Position numbers and translations under genes: made by a program. Below the pieces are notes generated by a model. It had not been told where the DNA came from and searched no databases. It saw only the letters and a list, made by a program, of their open reading frames with translations. A stretch of DNA of 64,000 nt from Liriodendron chinense. Its lineage: Eukaryota; Streptophyta; Magnoliopsida; Magnoliales; Magnoliaceae. Below, piece after piece: positions 33,213 through 43,077 of the stretch (its first letter is position 1; every line of letters starts with the position of its first letter). The stretch is from positions 4,464,001 to 4,528,000 of the forward strand of contig ML058477.1 of assembly GCA_003013855.2 (NCBI GenBank), in the 5' to 3' direction.

Positions 33213-35115
33213 TGAAATTGCGTCGGGTAGCCTAACACGACACCCTACGCATACGCGTTCGGAAGCTTGAGGAGCAACTAGAATTATGGCTAAACCTATA
33301 GGAGGGGGTGATTAGGACCTTATCAAATTCTTTTCGCCTACTTACCAGATTTAACAAATTAAGCTACGTAAGCGATAAACACTTCAGCTTTCAAGCCTAA
33401 GTGGGTCCAATTAATAGACTAGCAAAAGATAAAGCAATTAACAACCTAGTCTAATCAACTCATGTGGACTAGAGAGGATGGATCAAGAAGTGCTCAAGTC
33501 AACATGAGGTAGTGAAAGTACATCTTGTGAGTGTGCATGTGCTTATCAAGTGCTAAGCATACATTCCTAACTAAGCATACATAATTAACAATTAAACACA
33601 ATGCATAAAGAGAAATGTGCTCAAGATCAATCACAAACACAAGGATGTATAATGGTTCGACTACTTGTCTACTCCACTCCCGGTTCAAGTACTCGACCCC
33701 TTTGAGCACACCGGCATTCACTGGGGAGTTTAAATCTGGTTCCTCCCAACCAAGGTGTTTTAACTCGGATCCACCCAACCGGGGAGTTTACAGGTTCCTC
33801 CCAACCTACACGTTTGCACCCGTGTTGGTGGCTCCCCCTTGGAGACTTTGTTTTAGGCCCGACTAACGTGCCAAGGAACGGCTGACGTCCCTAGATTTTA
33901 GGCCCAACTAATAGGCCAAGGATCGGCTAACGACCCCGGGGCGAGTTTGTCAAACAAACTCTACACTCAACTCCCACAGGGAATTGAGTGGATGGACTCT
34001 TAACAAGACAACCTTACTTGTCGGATTGAGTCCCTTGTTCAGCGCCGCTTCGGGTTGCTTCTTCTCGCTCTCCCGTGCTTGAATCAGCTCCCCTTGTGCT
34101 CCCCTGATCGTTGACGCCGTTGCTTTGCCAAGGCTTCAGCTCCAAGATCAGCTACCTTGCATGTGATGCTCCATTGGAGATGCCCAAGGTGCTAGGGAAT
34201 GGTGAAACCTCTACAAATGGTAAGGAAATGGGTTTCCTAGAGGAATGCACCTAAATGGACTCCTAGGTAGTGTTTAGACAAAGGATTTAACTATCATCAA
34301 GGTGTCTAAACCCTAGGAATCAAGAGGAAACAAGTCCATTCTCAAGATGCCATTGAATGGCCCAAACTTGTGATGAAAATACAAGGAGAATGACTTGCTT
34401 TAGGTTTGGGATAGAGCCTCTAATGATCTCTAGCAATGGTGGCTTCTATCTCCTCAAAATTCCCTCTCTTGGCTCAAAAAACGAATCCCCCTTTTAAATA
34501 GATTTTCTTCCAACGGTAAAAAAACTGGTAGATTCGTGCATCTCCGATTTATCGGAAAAAGTGTCCGATTGATCGGAGCCCAGTCCGATTGATCGGAGAC
34601 AAGTCCGATTGATAGAAAATCTATCCAGAGAAGTCTCTGAAAGAAATTCTGATTGATCGGAACACTGTCCGATTGATCGGACGGCCCCTTCCGATGGATC
34701 GGAAGACTTTCCGATTGATCGGAGCTTCTGTCCGATTGATCGGAGTCCTATCGGAAAACCTGTCTGATTGATCGGAGTCCTATCGGAAACTGCTGTTTGA
34801 GCCTATTTGATTACAACAGCTTCCACCTCTTTAATTAGTCTAATTTATCATGTTTTTCATGGAGTTCTAAGACTAATGATGATGACTAAAGGTATACCTA
34901 GTTGGTGCAAGTCATCTAAGAGGTTATGGGTTAGGTTTTGGTCAAGGTAGGGCACACAAAGGCATCACTTTTACCTGTTTCTTCTTCCTTGATGCAGCCG
35001 GTCCGTCTTGAGTCTTCGTTCTTCGTCTTCATTAAGCTCAACCGACACTAGACCCACTGACCTAAGTAATTGACAAACAAGGTGCACTAGTATGCCATAG
35101 AAAAGTGCACTAACG
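33213..35115 (-). repeat. Copia LTR L5 (outer 5' LTR)
   Basis: The right outer LTR. Its terminal A is G (ACTAACG instead of ACTAACA), directly followed by TSD CATTG at 35116-35120. Palindrome sites are somewhat decayed relative to L2-L4. Confidence 0.92.
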
Positions 35116-35120
35116 CATTG

Positions 35121-35207
35121 AATCTAGGGATAGTATTGTAGCTAATGCTCCACGTGCCAAGGGTGACGTACGGGCTTTCCCTGCATGTCTTCAAGGTAAT
35201 AAGTAAA
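35121..35207 (+). repeat. Inverted copy of the Tat pol 3' end, right piece
   Basis: Reverse complement of about 36155-36236. With 21508-21590 it forms one arm of a roughly 160-bp inverted repeat; the junction into integrase coding is at about 35207. Confidence 0.85.
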
Positions 35208-36237
35208 TGGGCATGTGGTAATCACCCCAGGGGGCGATCCCTAACGTATAAGGCGATGAGGCAAGGATATTATTGTCCCACTATGAAAGCAGACGCAATT
35301 GAATTTTCTAAAAAATGTGATAAGTGCCAATGATATTCACCTATACCTCATGTACCGTCCGAGCGGATGACTCCAGTTGATAGCCCTTGGCCTTTCGCTC
35401 AGTGGGGGGTCGATATCATCGGGCCCTTACCCATGGAAAAGGGACAAAATAAGTTCGCAATTGTAGCGGTTGATTACTTCACCAAATGGGCCGAGGTAGA
35501 ACCATTAGCCAAGATTACTGAGAAACAAACTACCAAGTTTATATGGAGAAATATTATATGCCGTTATGGACTCCCCCACACTATAATCACCGACAATGGA
35601 ACGCAGTTCGACAACGCAGCCTTTGATGAATTTTGTGAAAAATGGAAGATACGTAATCTTCGCACTTCCCCATATCATCCTCAGGCGAATGGGCAGGTCG
35701 AGGCAGTGAATAAGATCATCAAGCACCATTTAAAGACCAAGCTAGGTGAATGTAAAGGGGTGTGGCCAGAACTTCTGCCAAAAGTATTATGGGCATATAG
35801 AACCACGGCTTGTACATCAACACGGTGAGACCCCTTTCTCCTTAGCATTTGGTGTCGACGCAGTGGTACCAGTGGAAATTCAAGTGCCCTCATATCGGAT
35901 CGAGCAGTATGACCCCACGAGTAATCAAGAAAACCTCCGACTTCATCTCGATCTCTTGGAAGAGCGAAGAAATGCTTCCCAAGTACGAGTGGCAGCATAT
36001 CAACAATGTATTTCTCGTTATCGAAATGCTAGGGTTCGGCCTAGATCCTTCCAGCCCGGAGATTTGGTACTAAGGTAAAATCTCGGAGTTCCCGCTCGTT
36101 CACTGGATCCAAATTGGGAAGGCCCATATCGGGTTATTAGGATTGTGCGACCCAGTACTTATTACCTTGAAGACATGTAGGGAAAGCCCGTACGTCGCCC
36201 TTGGCACGTGGAGCATTTGCTACGATACTATCCCTAG
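35208..36237 (+). pseudogene. Tat integrase, degenerate
   Basis: Reads from the zinc-binding region (ACGNHPRGRSL, then CDKCQ; the H2C2 finger's first His is lost at the junction) through the catalytic core (WGVDIIGPLP, then ITDNGTQFDN, and SPYHPQANGQVEAVN with the third acidic residue) to the C-terminal domain (PRSFQPGDLVLR, NWEGPYRVI, PWHVEHLLRYYP, stop at 36235). Breaks: a TGA at 35331 after CDKCQ, a frameshift at about 35810-35830, and a TAA at 36076. Integrase would insert element DNA; this copy cannot. The C-terminal end is the source of the inverted repeat. Confidence 0.9.
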
Positions 36238-36314
36238 ATTCAATGTAGTTCATAATTATGAATAAAGCGAAAGATATCTTTTGGTCACTACTCCATTTAC
36301 TTGGACATGAATAG
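36155..36314 (-). repeat. Second arm of the Tat inverted repeat (undisturbed copia target)
   Basis: Reverse complement of 21508-21590 joined to 35121-35207. It carries the copia target as a single CATTG (reverse complement near 36241-36245), so it represents the unoccupied site and confirms the CATTG duplication. Confidence 0.88.
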
Positions 36315-36434
36315 CCCTGAAGAGGATGCATACAATCCCTTGGCCAATTGCCTACCTTTGGTAGGGTTTAATTCACCTAGGATGGTCGCATTTCCATTTT
36401 ATGGGTGACCATCCTACCTTCGATAAACTTGGAG

Positions 36435-36799
36435 TCTCAATCGATAGATCAGTCTATCTCTACGAGGGTATGGTCATCACGACCCCCCGGGTTGAGCACA
36501 ATACATTTCTCAATCGATAGATCAGTCTATCTCTACGAGGGTATGGTCATCACGACCCCCCGGGTTGAGCACAATACATTTCTCAATCGATAGATCAGTC
36601 TATCTCCACGAGGGTATGGTCGTCATGACCCCTCGGATTGAGCACGTTACATCTCTCAATTGATAGATCAGTCTATCTCCACGAGGGTATGGTCGTCATG
36701 ACCCCCCGGATTGAGCACGTTACATCTCTCAATTGATAGATCAGTCTATCTCCACGAGGGCATGGTCGCTACGACCCCCCGGGTTGAGCATAACTCATT
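36435..36799 (+). repeat. 73-bp tandem repeat, five copies
   Basis: Units start TCTCAAT at 36435, 36508, 36581, 36654 and 36727, each with GATAGATCAGTCTATC (a dyad) and GACCCCCCGG. Tandem repeats between integrase and 3' LTR are common in Tat/Ogre elements. Confidence 0.93.
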
Positions 36800-36974
36800 G
36801 CAACAGGAAAGCATTCAGTGCACAAAGGAAAAGAAAGTAAACAAGGACGAGAAGGCATTCATTGCATGAAAGGGAGAGTAAACGAGGACAACACTTCCAA
36901 AAATATCTTTTCATTGATGATAAATGTTTACAATTATCTGCTCGCGGATACAAGAGAGGAAAACAAAAAGAAAA

Positions 36975-39175
36975 TCAATCTCTTGGAGGAGGAGCTGTGC
37001 TCTCGACTTCAGGGCCCATTTCTGGAGCCCCTCCAGCTTGTGTGGCTTCAGTCACCTCGTTCTCAGCAGCAGCTTGCTCTTCTGCAGCTATGATGGTCGC
37101 GACTCGACCAAATTCCCCCATATCAAAGGATGGGATCATTCGTTGCACTACTCTTAGCGCAAAGTCGCGACCAGCATCATATGACTCGTATCTTTCGTCG
37201 TCATATAGCTGCGAAGTCCGAAACTCGAAAATTGCCCGAGGACCTTCCTCCGAGAGCATTTTTACAAGGGCGACTTTCTCCTCGTCCCAGTGGATCGAGT
37301 CGTCCTTGAGCTGTGCAAGAGCGGAGCGCTCCTTTTCCAAGTTGTCGTTAGCTTCTTTGAGCTGCGACCTGACCTCCGCAAACCGCTCCTCCAACGAGAT
37401 CTTGTCTTGGCGAAAGATCTCCCTCTCTCTCTCAGCCTTCTCCTTCAAACCCGTGAGCTTCACGAAGTCTGAGTCCAAGGCCTGATACCTGTCGGTCAGG
37501 ACTTGGATTTTCTCGATAAGGATCTTCTTCTCCTCATCTCTCTTCGCGATCACCGCCTCACTGGCCTTGAGCAGCTGATCTCTCCCTTGAACTGCCTTCT
37601 CCAAGGCAGTCCTCTTCCCCTCAGCTTCATCTATCACGCGACGGGCGGCAACGATATCACGCCTCGTTCGCAGGATAAGATCTAAGCCCTGCAAAAGTAA
37701 TTAAAAATGTGAGAAAGTATTTTAGAACATAACAACAGATTAAAGCAGGTCTTGGCAGAGTCTTACCTGAACCATCCTCACCCCCGCTTCGAGGAAAAGG
37801 TTCTCAGGGCTTGGCTCGGGAAGAGAGCCGAAGGTTTGGGGGGGGGACGTTCTCGAATAAAAATTTACATATTGGATGGAGGTGGCGGGGGATAGAATAT
37901 GTCCCGCTCCCAGACGGTTGGGCAACGACCAACCCAGCCGGCTCACGAGGTGGAGGCATCGACTCACGAGCAGGTCCCTGCTCGGCAGCAGGGATCAGTT
38001 CGCGAGCAGGAGCCGGCTCTCGAGGCTCTATTTGTTCTCGAGCCTCTTCAGCTGGGGGGCAGCTGGACCCCGCCCCATCCGGGGAATTGTCAGCAATGTT
38101 AATCACTGGCGGTCCAGGTGCGACCACCAGTGAGGGAATATTGGGCCCTGCCGGAGCCTCCGCCGTGCTCGCGGGAGGGGCAGGTTGATCGCCACCCTTA
38201 CGGACGGGTGGTTGAGATGGTTCGGCAGGAGTTCTCCTCTGCCTTTTGGAGTTCGTGCCCTTCAGTCGGGGCAGCAGACCCCTCTTCTCCCCGGCCTTCA
38301 TCATCTCGGCTTCTCCTCTGGATATTAGGCCCGCTGCTGCAAGTCGCGAGGGAGACAGGCAAGCCTCGATGTGCCTATCACCAACAAGCACCTTGTACAC
38401 CTTGACAATCTTCTCGTTGATTCCTCCCTTTAGATTTGGTTTTCTCAAGGCCGGGATACCTGCGAGCACAAACAGAGGTCAAAGAATGAAGTAAAACCCT
38501 AAAATCCTAACTGGAGAAAACTGCACAATGTGGGATTGTGCCTACCTTCGCAGAAAAAATGGGTAACACCTGGACCTCTGGAGGAAGCAGACTCCCAGTT
38601 CCCGGAAGCGTAGAACCACCGTTTCCTCCAGCCGGGATAGTTCGATGAGGGTTTCCCCAGCACGAAGTTATCCCGGTGCCAGTAACACAAGTAATACCAG
38701 CCTTTGCTGGAGGGTGCTTTTTTCAGACGAAACATACGGAGGAACTCCTCCGCCGTGAGCTCCCCATTGCCGGCCTGAGCCCAGAGGGCAAAGGAGCCCA
38801 GAACTACCCTCCATCCATTCACGATGAGTTGCCCGGGGGCAATCTTGTAACACCAGAGAACATCGCGTATGAAAGGATGGAGGTGGAGGCGTACCCCCAG
38901 GATGAGCTGGTACTCATAAAGAGCTACGCATCCTGGGGGGGGGGGGGGGGGGGGGGGGGGGAGTCTGGTGTCTCTCCATCTCCGGGCAATCGGAGATTGA
39001 CTGAGTCGGGGATCAGGTATCTCTCCCGTAACTCAGCTAGCCGGTCCTCCGATAAAACAGAAGGATACCCGGCTGCCGTGTATCTCCCTGCCGGAACCCT
39101 CGCACTGCTAGAAGCAGAGGATTCCGTAGTGGCATCGCCTAGAGGAATGGTGGTCTCCTCAGAGTTCCCAGCCAT
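36975..39175 (-). CDS. Antisense spliced gene of the Tat element (Transposase_28-like domain plus coiled coil)
   Basis: Minus-strand gene in three exons: 39175-38546, 38459-37767 and 37688-36975, with GT-AG introns of 86 and 78 bp whose phases agree across both junctions. The start is ATG followed by AGNSEE at 39175. The order is a Ser/Thr-rich N-terminus with SEDRLAELRERYLIP, a proline run, then GVRLHLHPFIRD, IAPGQLIVNGWRVVLGSFAL and WYYLCYWHRD. This is the pattern of the plant 'putative gypsy type transposon' domain (Transposase_28). A Pro/Gly-rich linker and a long Glu/Lys/Leu coiled coil (about 37690-37270) follow. Two frame breaks occur, at a 27-C and a 9-C run on the coding strand. The function of such Tat antisense genes is not known. 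Confidence 0.8.
37689..37766 (-). other. Intron 2 of the antisense gene
   Basis: Donor CAG|GTAAGA at 37766 and acceptor TTTTGCAG at 37689, with an AT-rich interior. The exons join in phase 0. Confidence 0.75.
38460..38545 (-). other. Intron 1 of the antisense gene
   Basis: Donor GAAG|GTAGGC at 38545, acceptor CTCGCAG at 38460. Exon ends share a split glycine codon, keeping the frame. Confidence 0.75.
38935..38961. repeat. Homopolymer of 27 G
   Basis: Encodes a proline run on the minus strand. The reading frame of the antisense gene before and after the run differs, so the run length decides whether the gene is intact. A second G run of 9 (37838-37846) is the other frame-break site. Confidence 0.95.
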
Positions 39176-39337
39176 GAAGTGGTTTTAGGAAGATTAAGAA
39201 AAAAAAGAAAAGAAAAGAGGCCTGTACCCAGGGAAGAAAAGAAAGAAAAGAAGCACCGGAGGAAGAAGAATGAAAAAGATGTTGTAAATTCGCTTCGAAA
39301 AACTTCTGTAGAAACATAGAGAAATGGCGGACTCCGT

Positions 39338-39347
39338 ATATTTATAG
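39338..39347 (-). promoter_or_regulatory. Probable TATA box of the antisense gene
   Basis: TATAAATATA on the minus strand, about 165 bp upstream of the ATG at 39175 and between the gene and the 3' LTR. This suggests transcription independent of the LTR. Confidence 0.6.
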
Positions 39348-39609
39348 GCAATCATTCCGCCGCATCTGGTGATACGTGGCAGCCCCTCCTTCGGCGCGGC
39401 ACTCGAACAGGCACGCCCATTAACTCCTCAAACACGTGGCGAGCGCCCCTTCATTTTCTGTCTGCGGAAAGCTGCAGAAAGCTGGCGCTCATTAATTCCA
39501 GCCCATCATGTGAGGTTCCGTTCTCGATGAAGGCAGCGGGCGGTTACGTGTGGTAGTGAGCTAAGTCCTTCCCTTAAGAATTCTTGGTGGCAAGGACTTG
39601 GGGGGCATC

Positions 39610-40700
39610 TGTTATAGGAAAAATAATGGAGATCAACTCAGCTATTAAGGTTGTACACGGACGCCCATTAGACTCTCGAGATCATCTGAGCAAGAGTCGC
39701 AGATTGGGTAAATACGAAAGTACCCACTCGACTCTCGAGATCATATGCTCGAGAGTCGCAGATCGTGTAAGTATGGAAGTACCCACTCGACTCTCGACAT
39801 CATATGCTTGAAAGTCGCAGAATGGGTAAGCGCGGGACGCCCATTCGACTCTCGAGATAAGCTGATCGAGAGTCGCAGATGGGCAAATACGGAGCACCTA
39901 TTCGCAAGGCCTCGAGCTCCCATAGCCGATAGTCAAATATGGCAAAGCAAAATCCGTGAGTAGACCTTCTCGTAAGTCGTTGAAAGGTGTTACGTCTAAA
40001 TGAGCGAGCACTTGGACTCGCGACCATATTCCAACATGCGAACAACTTTTCCGCGGTGACACCTCTTAGCCTTCAGTACCAGCACCCGATTCTCGTCGAG
40101 CAGCTTGTTCAATCCCTCTGCGATACCAAGCAGGGCTACACCCAGTTCGGTGGTTTCCGTCCCCTCGGCGTCTCCTTCCTTTTCGCCGGCTATGACTCCA
40201 ACTACGGTTTCCAGCTTTACATGAGCGATCAGCGCTATTACTACGCCTACCAGCAGCCTGTATAGGTCGGGTTTGGGTTTATCTTCTCTTGTGGTTCCGA
40301 ATCTCAAGGGATTGTTATCAAGGAACGTGATTGTCAAAATAAGTCATCGGGTTAGATCTCGTCTCTAAGGACAAGGATCTTATCCCACGAAATCAGCGGC
40401 ATCTCGGTATCGTACACGAAATCAGCGGGATCTCGATATCTTACGTGACAGATTAGATCGCTCCAGATCTATATAAAGAGGTGACTCCATTAAGAGAAAG
40501 GTACACATTATTCAATCTCGGTCCCGTTTGGCTTGATTATTCTTCTTCTTGCTTTGCCTGACTTAAGCATCGGAGGGCTAACGGCTGGATCCCAGCCACC
40601 CTTAGTTGCTGTTTGTCTTCTTTCAGGTCCATCGGCGGAAGTATCTATTGGAGAGAAGGTGAACGTCTAGAAGATTCAGTTACAAAATCTGACGTTAACA
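39610..40700 (+). repeat. Tat 3' LTR (1091 bp)
   Basis: Same length and content as the 5' LTR, with scattered substitutions, and followed directly by TSD ATGTT. The offset to the 5' LTR is constant (19213 bp), so there are no net indels. Confidence 0.94.
40074..40229 (+). pseudogene. PAC1: Captured proteasome alpha fragment in Tat 3' LTR
   Basis: The same 52-codon segment as 20861-21016, in an open frame of 92 codons (39987-40265). It differs from the 5' copy by three amino acids. At one of these it reads FAGYD, closer to the FAGWD of host proteins, whereas the 5' copy has FASYD. Presence in both LTRs shows the capture preceded this insertion. Confidence 0.85.
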
Positions 40701-40705
40701 ATGTT

Positions 40706-42650
40706 GTTGAATGTTCTTATTTAATATTGTTATATTATTGAATGTTATTTTATTAATTGTCATCTTTTATACTATGAATATAAACAATATGTCGAAGGAA
40801 ACATCTTTTTAGATAGTGACCGACTCGAGGACTTGATGGCTTATCATCGACTCCCCGGTTTACACCGCCGCCTACGATTGATAGTGCCCATTCAACACGT
40901 AGAGTATCATCTTCAACGTCAAACTATGTTTTAGATTCATCAGAGCAGACATGTATCTCTCTTCAATTCAATTCATCGGGGTAATCAATCAGTGATCACT
41001 TGTCCGAATTTACGACAAAGGTGGATCGTATAGCTATGAGCCATGTGTTCTCTTTATATCCTTCTTAAGATAGAGTTCTGACAGAGTTGCTGCAGATAGT
41101 TTAGACTCTTATTCAGGTAATGTGTAAATACTATAATTTTTTATAGTAATTAGAGTTAATATCTTAAATCATGTCATGATTTTTTATTTCAGTTGTTGGA
41201 ATAATCTCCTTCACAGGTGCAATTTGATTTGACGGAGGATTGTAGAGATTACGCCTTAAGAAAGGTGGGTAAAGCTTGGAGAGACTGGAAATACATATTG
41301 AGAAAGAATTACAAGGAATTCGATGAGATAGACATGGTGAGGAAGGCGGATAAATTGAATAAATGGGTCAAGTAGGAAGATTGTGAGAAGTTTGTCGACT
41401 TGCAGTTAACGAACGAAAACAGGATAAAAGTTTTAAGTTTAAGAAACTTCATGCGAAAATGAAGATCCAACACATAATAGGTAGGAAAGGCATAGCTAAT
41501 AGAACCAAGGAATTGGTAATATTTACGGTTGTTATTTTCATTAAAATATATTTGATAAAAATTGGTTACTTATTTAATTTTTTTTTCAGAAAAAAAAAAT
41601 GGTTGTACGATTACGAAGACGAGGCTATTTATCAACAGTTATACTAAGGCTGATGGTTCCTCCCTAACCCCTGAAGTGAATCAATACATTGTGAGTAATC
41701 ATAAATTTGCTTATTTAATTTAATTTTATTATAATTTCATTGTACTGATTATCATTCTATTTTTTAGTCCAAATTAGGAACATTATTGCAATAAATCCCA
41801 CACTTAGACAGGAATTTTGATAGTGATCTCATCATATGTAAATTTGAATTTAATTTCAATATAATTAAGGTCCAGTCATACGTAAATTTGAATCCTAATA
41901 TTTAATTATTTGTTATTAATAGAGAAGACCCGATAAGGGTAAACAACCAGTACACTCTCCCTCCCCTAATTTAGGTGGCCGTAGATGTTACTTAAAGAAC
42001 GTTCGACGTACTAAAACCTTGGACAGTGGAGTATTAGTTCCAGACAAGGACTATGATCCATCTTTTTATTATATCTACACAGAGGGGATATTTGAATGCT
42101 TTGCCGAGCTAGCAAATCAAGACAAACTTGAAGAGACATTTACAGATATTGAAATTGGATCGATTATTAGATACCCTTAACATATGACGGATATACTCCA
42201 TTGAGATTCTGATGTGTTCATTTTATTTTGGCCGGATGATTTTTTGTATGTTAGTTGTTTATATATTTTATTTTATTGTACATTAGTCGTGGAATGGTTG
42301 GATGGATTGTGGATAAATTTTATTTATTATGAACACTTTGTTTGATGGGTGATTAGTTGTGGGTATGTATGTTGCACAAATTGTTGTTTTATTATGATAC
42401 TTTATTACTTGTAGAATGGTTTGAATGCTTATAAGGATGGATTTAGATGTATTGTGTTGTGAAAAATGTATTTGGATGTGATGTATAGTATTGTGAGGGA
42501 TGTATTATGTTGTGGTGATGGATTTAGATTGGAATGAATGTGTATGAATTTAAATTGGAATGAATGTGGATTTGGATTGGAATAAATGTAGATTTCAATT
42601 GGAATATATGTGTTTATTAGGTTTCGGGCTCAACTAGATGCCCTAAGGTA
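40706..42650 (+). other. CACTA 3' half, mostly non-coding
   Basis: AT-rich sequence continuing the CACTA element beyond the Tat insertion. Apart from the 41215-41640 block there are short open stretches (for example about 41930-42180) that may be decayed exons of the second CACTA gene, but I cannot name a domain in them. Confidence 0.55.
41215..41645 (+). pseudogene. CACTA second-gene remnant (Transposase_24/Ptta-like)
   Basis: The + strand text reads VQFDLTEDCRDYALRKVG, then KAWRDWKYILRKNY, a stop after NKWVK (41373-41375), FVDLQLTNENRIK, and in another frame KMKIQHIIGRKGIA. The W-RDWK core followed by N..NR and an H..G segment is the pattern of the plant transposase family named Ptta/En/Spm (Transposase_24), the tnpA-like partner of TNP2. 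Several stops; not functional. Confidence 0.7.
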
Positions 42651-42659
42651 TGGATTTTT

Positions 42660-43073
42660 TTTCAAATCTTTTCTTAAATTCAACAGTTCTGGCCACCATA
42701 TTTTTATATATTTGACGGCCTTAGCCATTGAAACTTATTCCACATAGGCGACTAAAGCCTCCATTTATAATAAATGATGGGTATGACCATCGAATTATGG
42801 CCATCGTATGTTATAAAAACGACGGCTTAGAGTCGTCATTTATTTTTTAAAATTGACAGCCTTAGCCAACAAATATGAGGGAGCCAACTTGAAAATCGAC
42901 ATAAATTATTCGGCGGCTTACATCTTTCGTCGAATATAATTCATCGAGTATAATTCGTTGAGTTTGGTCTACCAAAAACTGTTTTTGGCGTACAAAAACG
43001 TCGCCAAGGGCCCTCAAATTTTCAGAAAAATGACGGCTTTGGACTGTTGAATTTATCCCTTTTTCATGTAGTC
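42660..43073 (+). repeat. CACTA subterminal repeats and 3' terminus
   Basis: Repeated GACGGCTT(A/T)/AAGCCGTC-like motifs on both strands (42711, 42740, 42823, 42838, 42920, 43031) precede TTTTTCATGTAGT at 43060-43072. CACTA termini read CACTACA..; here the final G is C, so the end is put at 43073. The 3-bp TSD cannot be checked because the other end is outside the window. Confidence 0.72.
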
Positions 43074-43077
43074 TAAA

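Larger units (their letters stand above)
21591..35115 (-). mobile_element. Copia-type array of five LTRs and four internal regions, single TSD
   Basis: On the minus strand the order is L5 (35115-33213), I4, L4 (32108-30206), I3, L3 (29102-27200), I2, L2 (26096-24194), I1, L1 (23557-21591). Each LTR-internal boundary shows a purine tract AAAGGGGGAGAT on one side and TGGTATCAGAGC (initiator-Met-type primer site) on the other. The outer flanks carry one TSD, CATTG (21586-21590 and 35116-35120). Units repeat at 3006, 3006 and 3007 bp. No gag-pol is present. The doubled GGGGGAGA-type text near the 3' end is typical of SIRE/Maximus copia elements. Confidence 0.94.
20397..40700 (+). mobile_element. 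Tat-type Ty3/gypsy element, complete ends, interrupted by a copia array
   Basis: Two 1091-bp LTRs (20397-21487 and 39610-40700), TSD ATGTT (20392-20396 and 40701-40705), and a primer site after the first LTR. Without the copia array (21591-35115) and one TSD copy it is about 6.8 kb. Gag, protease, reverse transcriptase and RNase H are missing; integrase (35208-36237), a 73-bp tandem repeat and an antisense gene remain. The antisense gene plus tandem repeats before the 3' LTR are typical of the Tat lineage. The element must have been mobilised in trans. Confidence 0.93.

Noticed and set aside
37811..38494. Several + strand open frames in the Tat 3' region
   Set aside because: Shadows of the GC-rich antisense gene, which alone has domain matches and splice sites.
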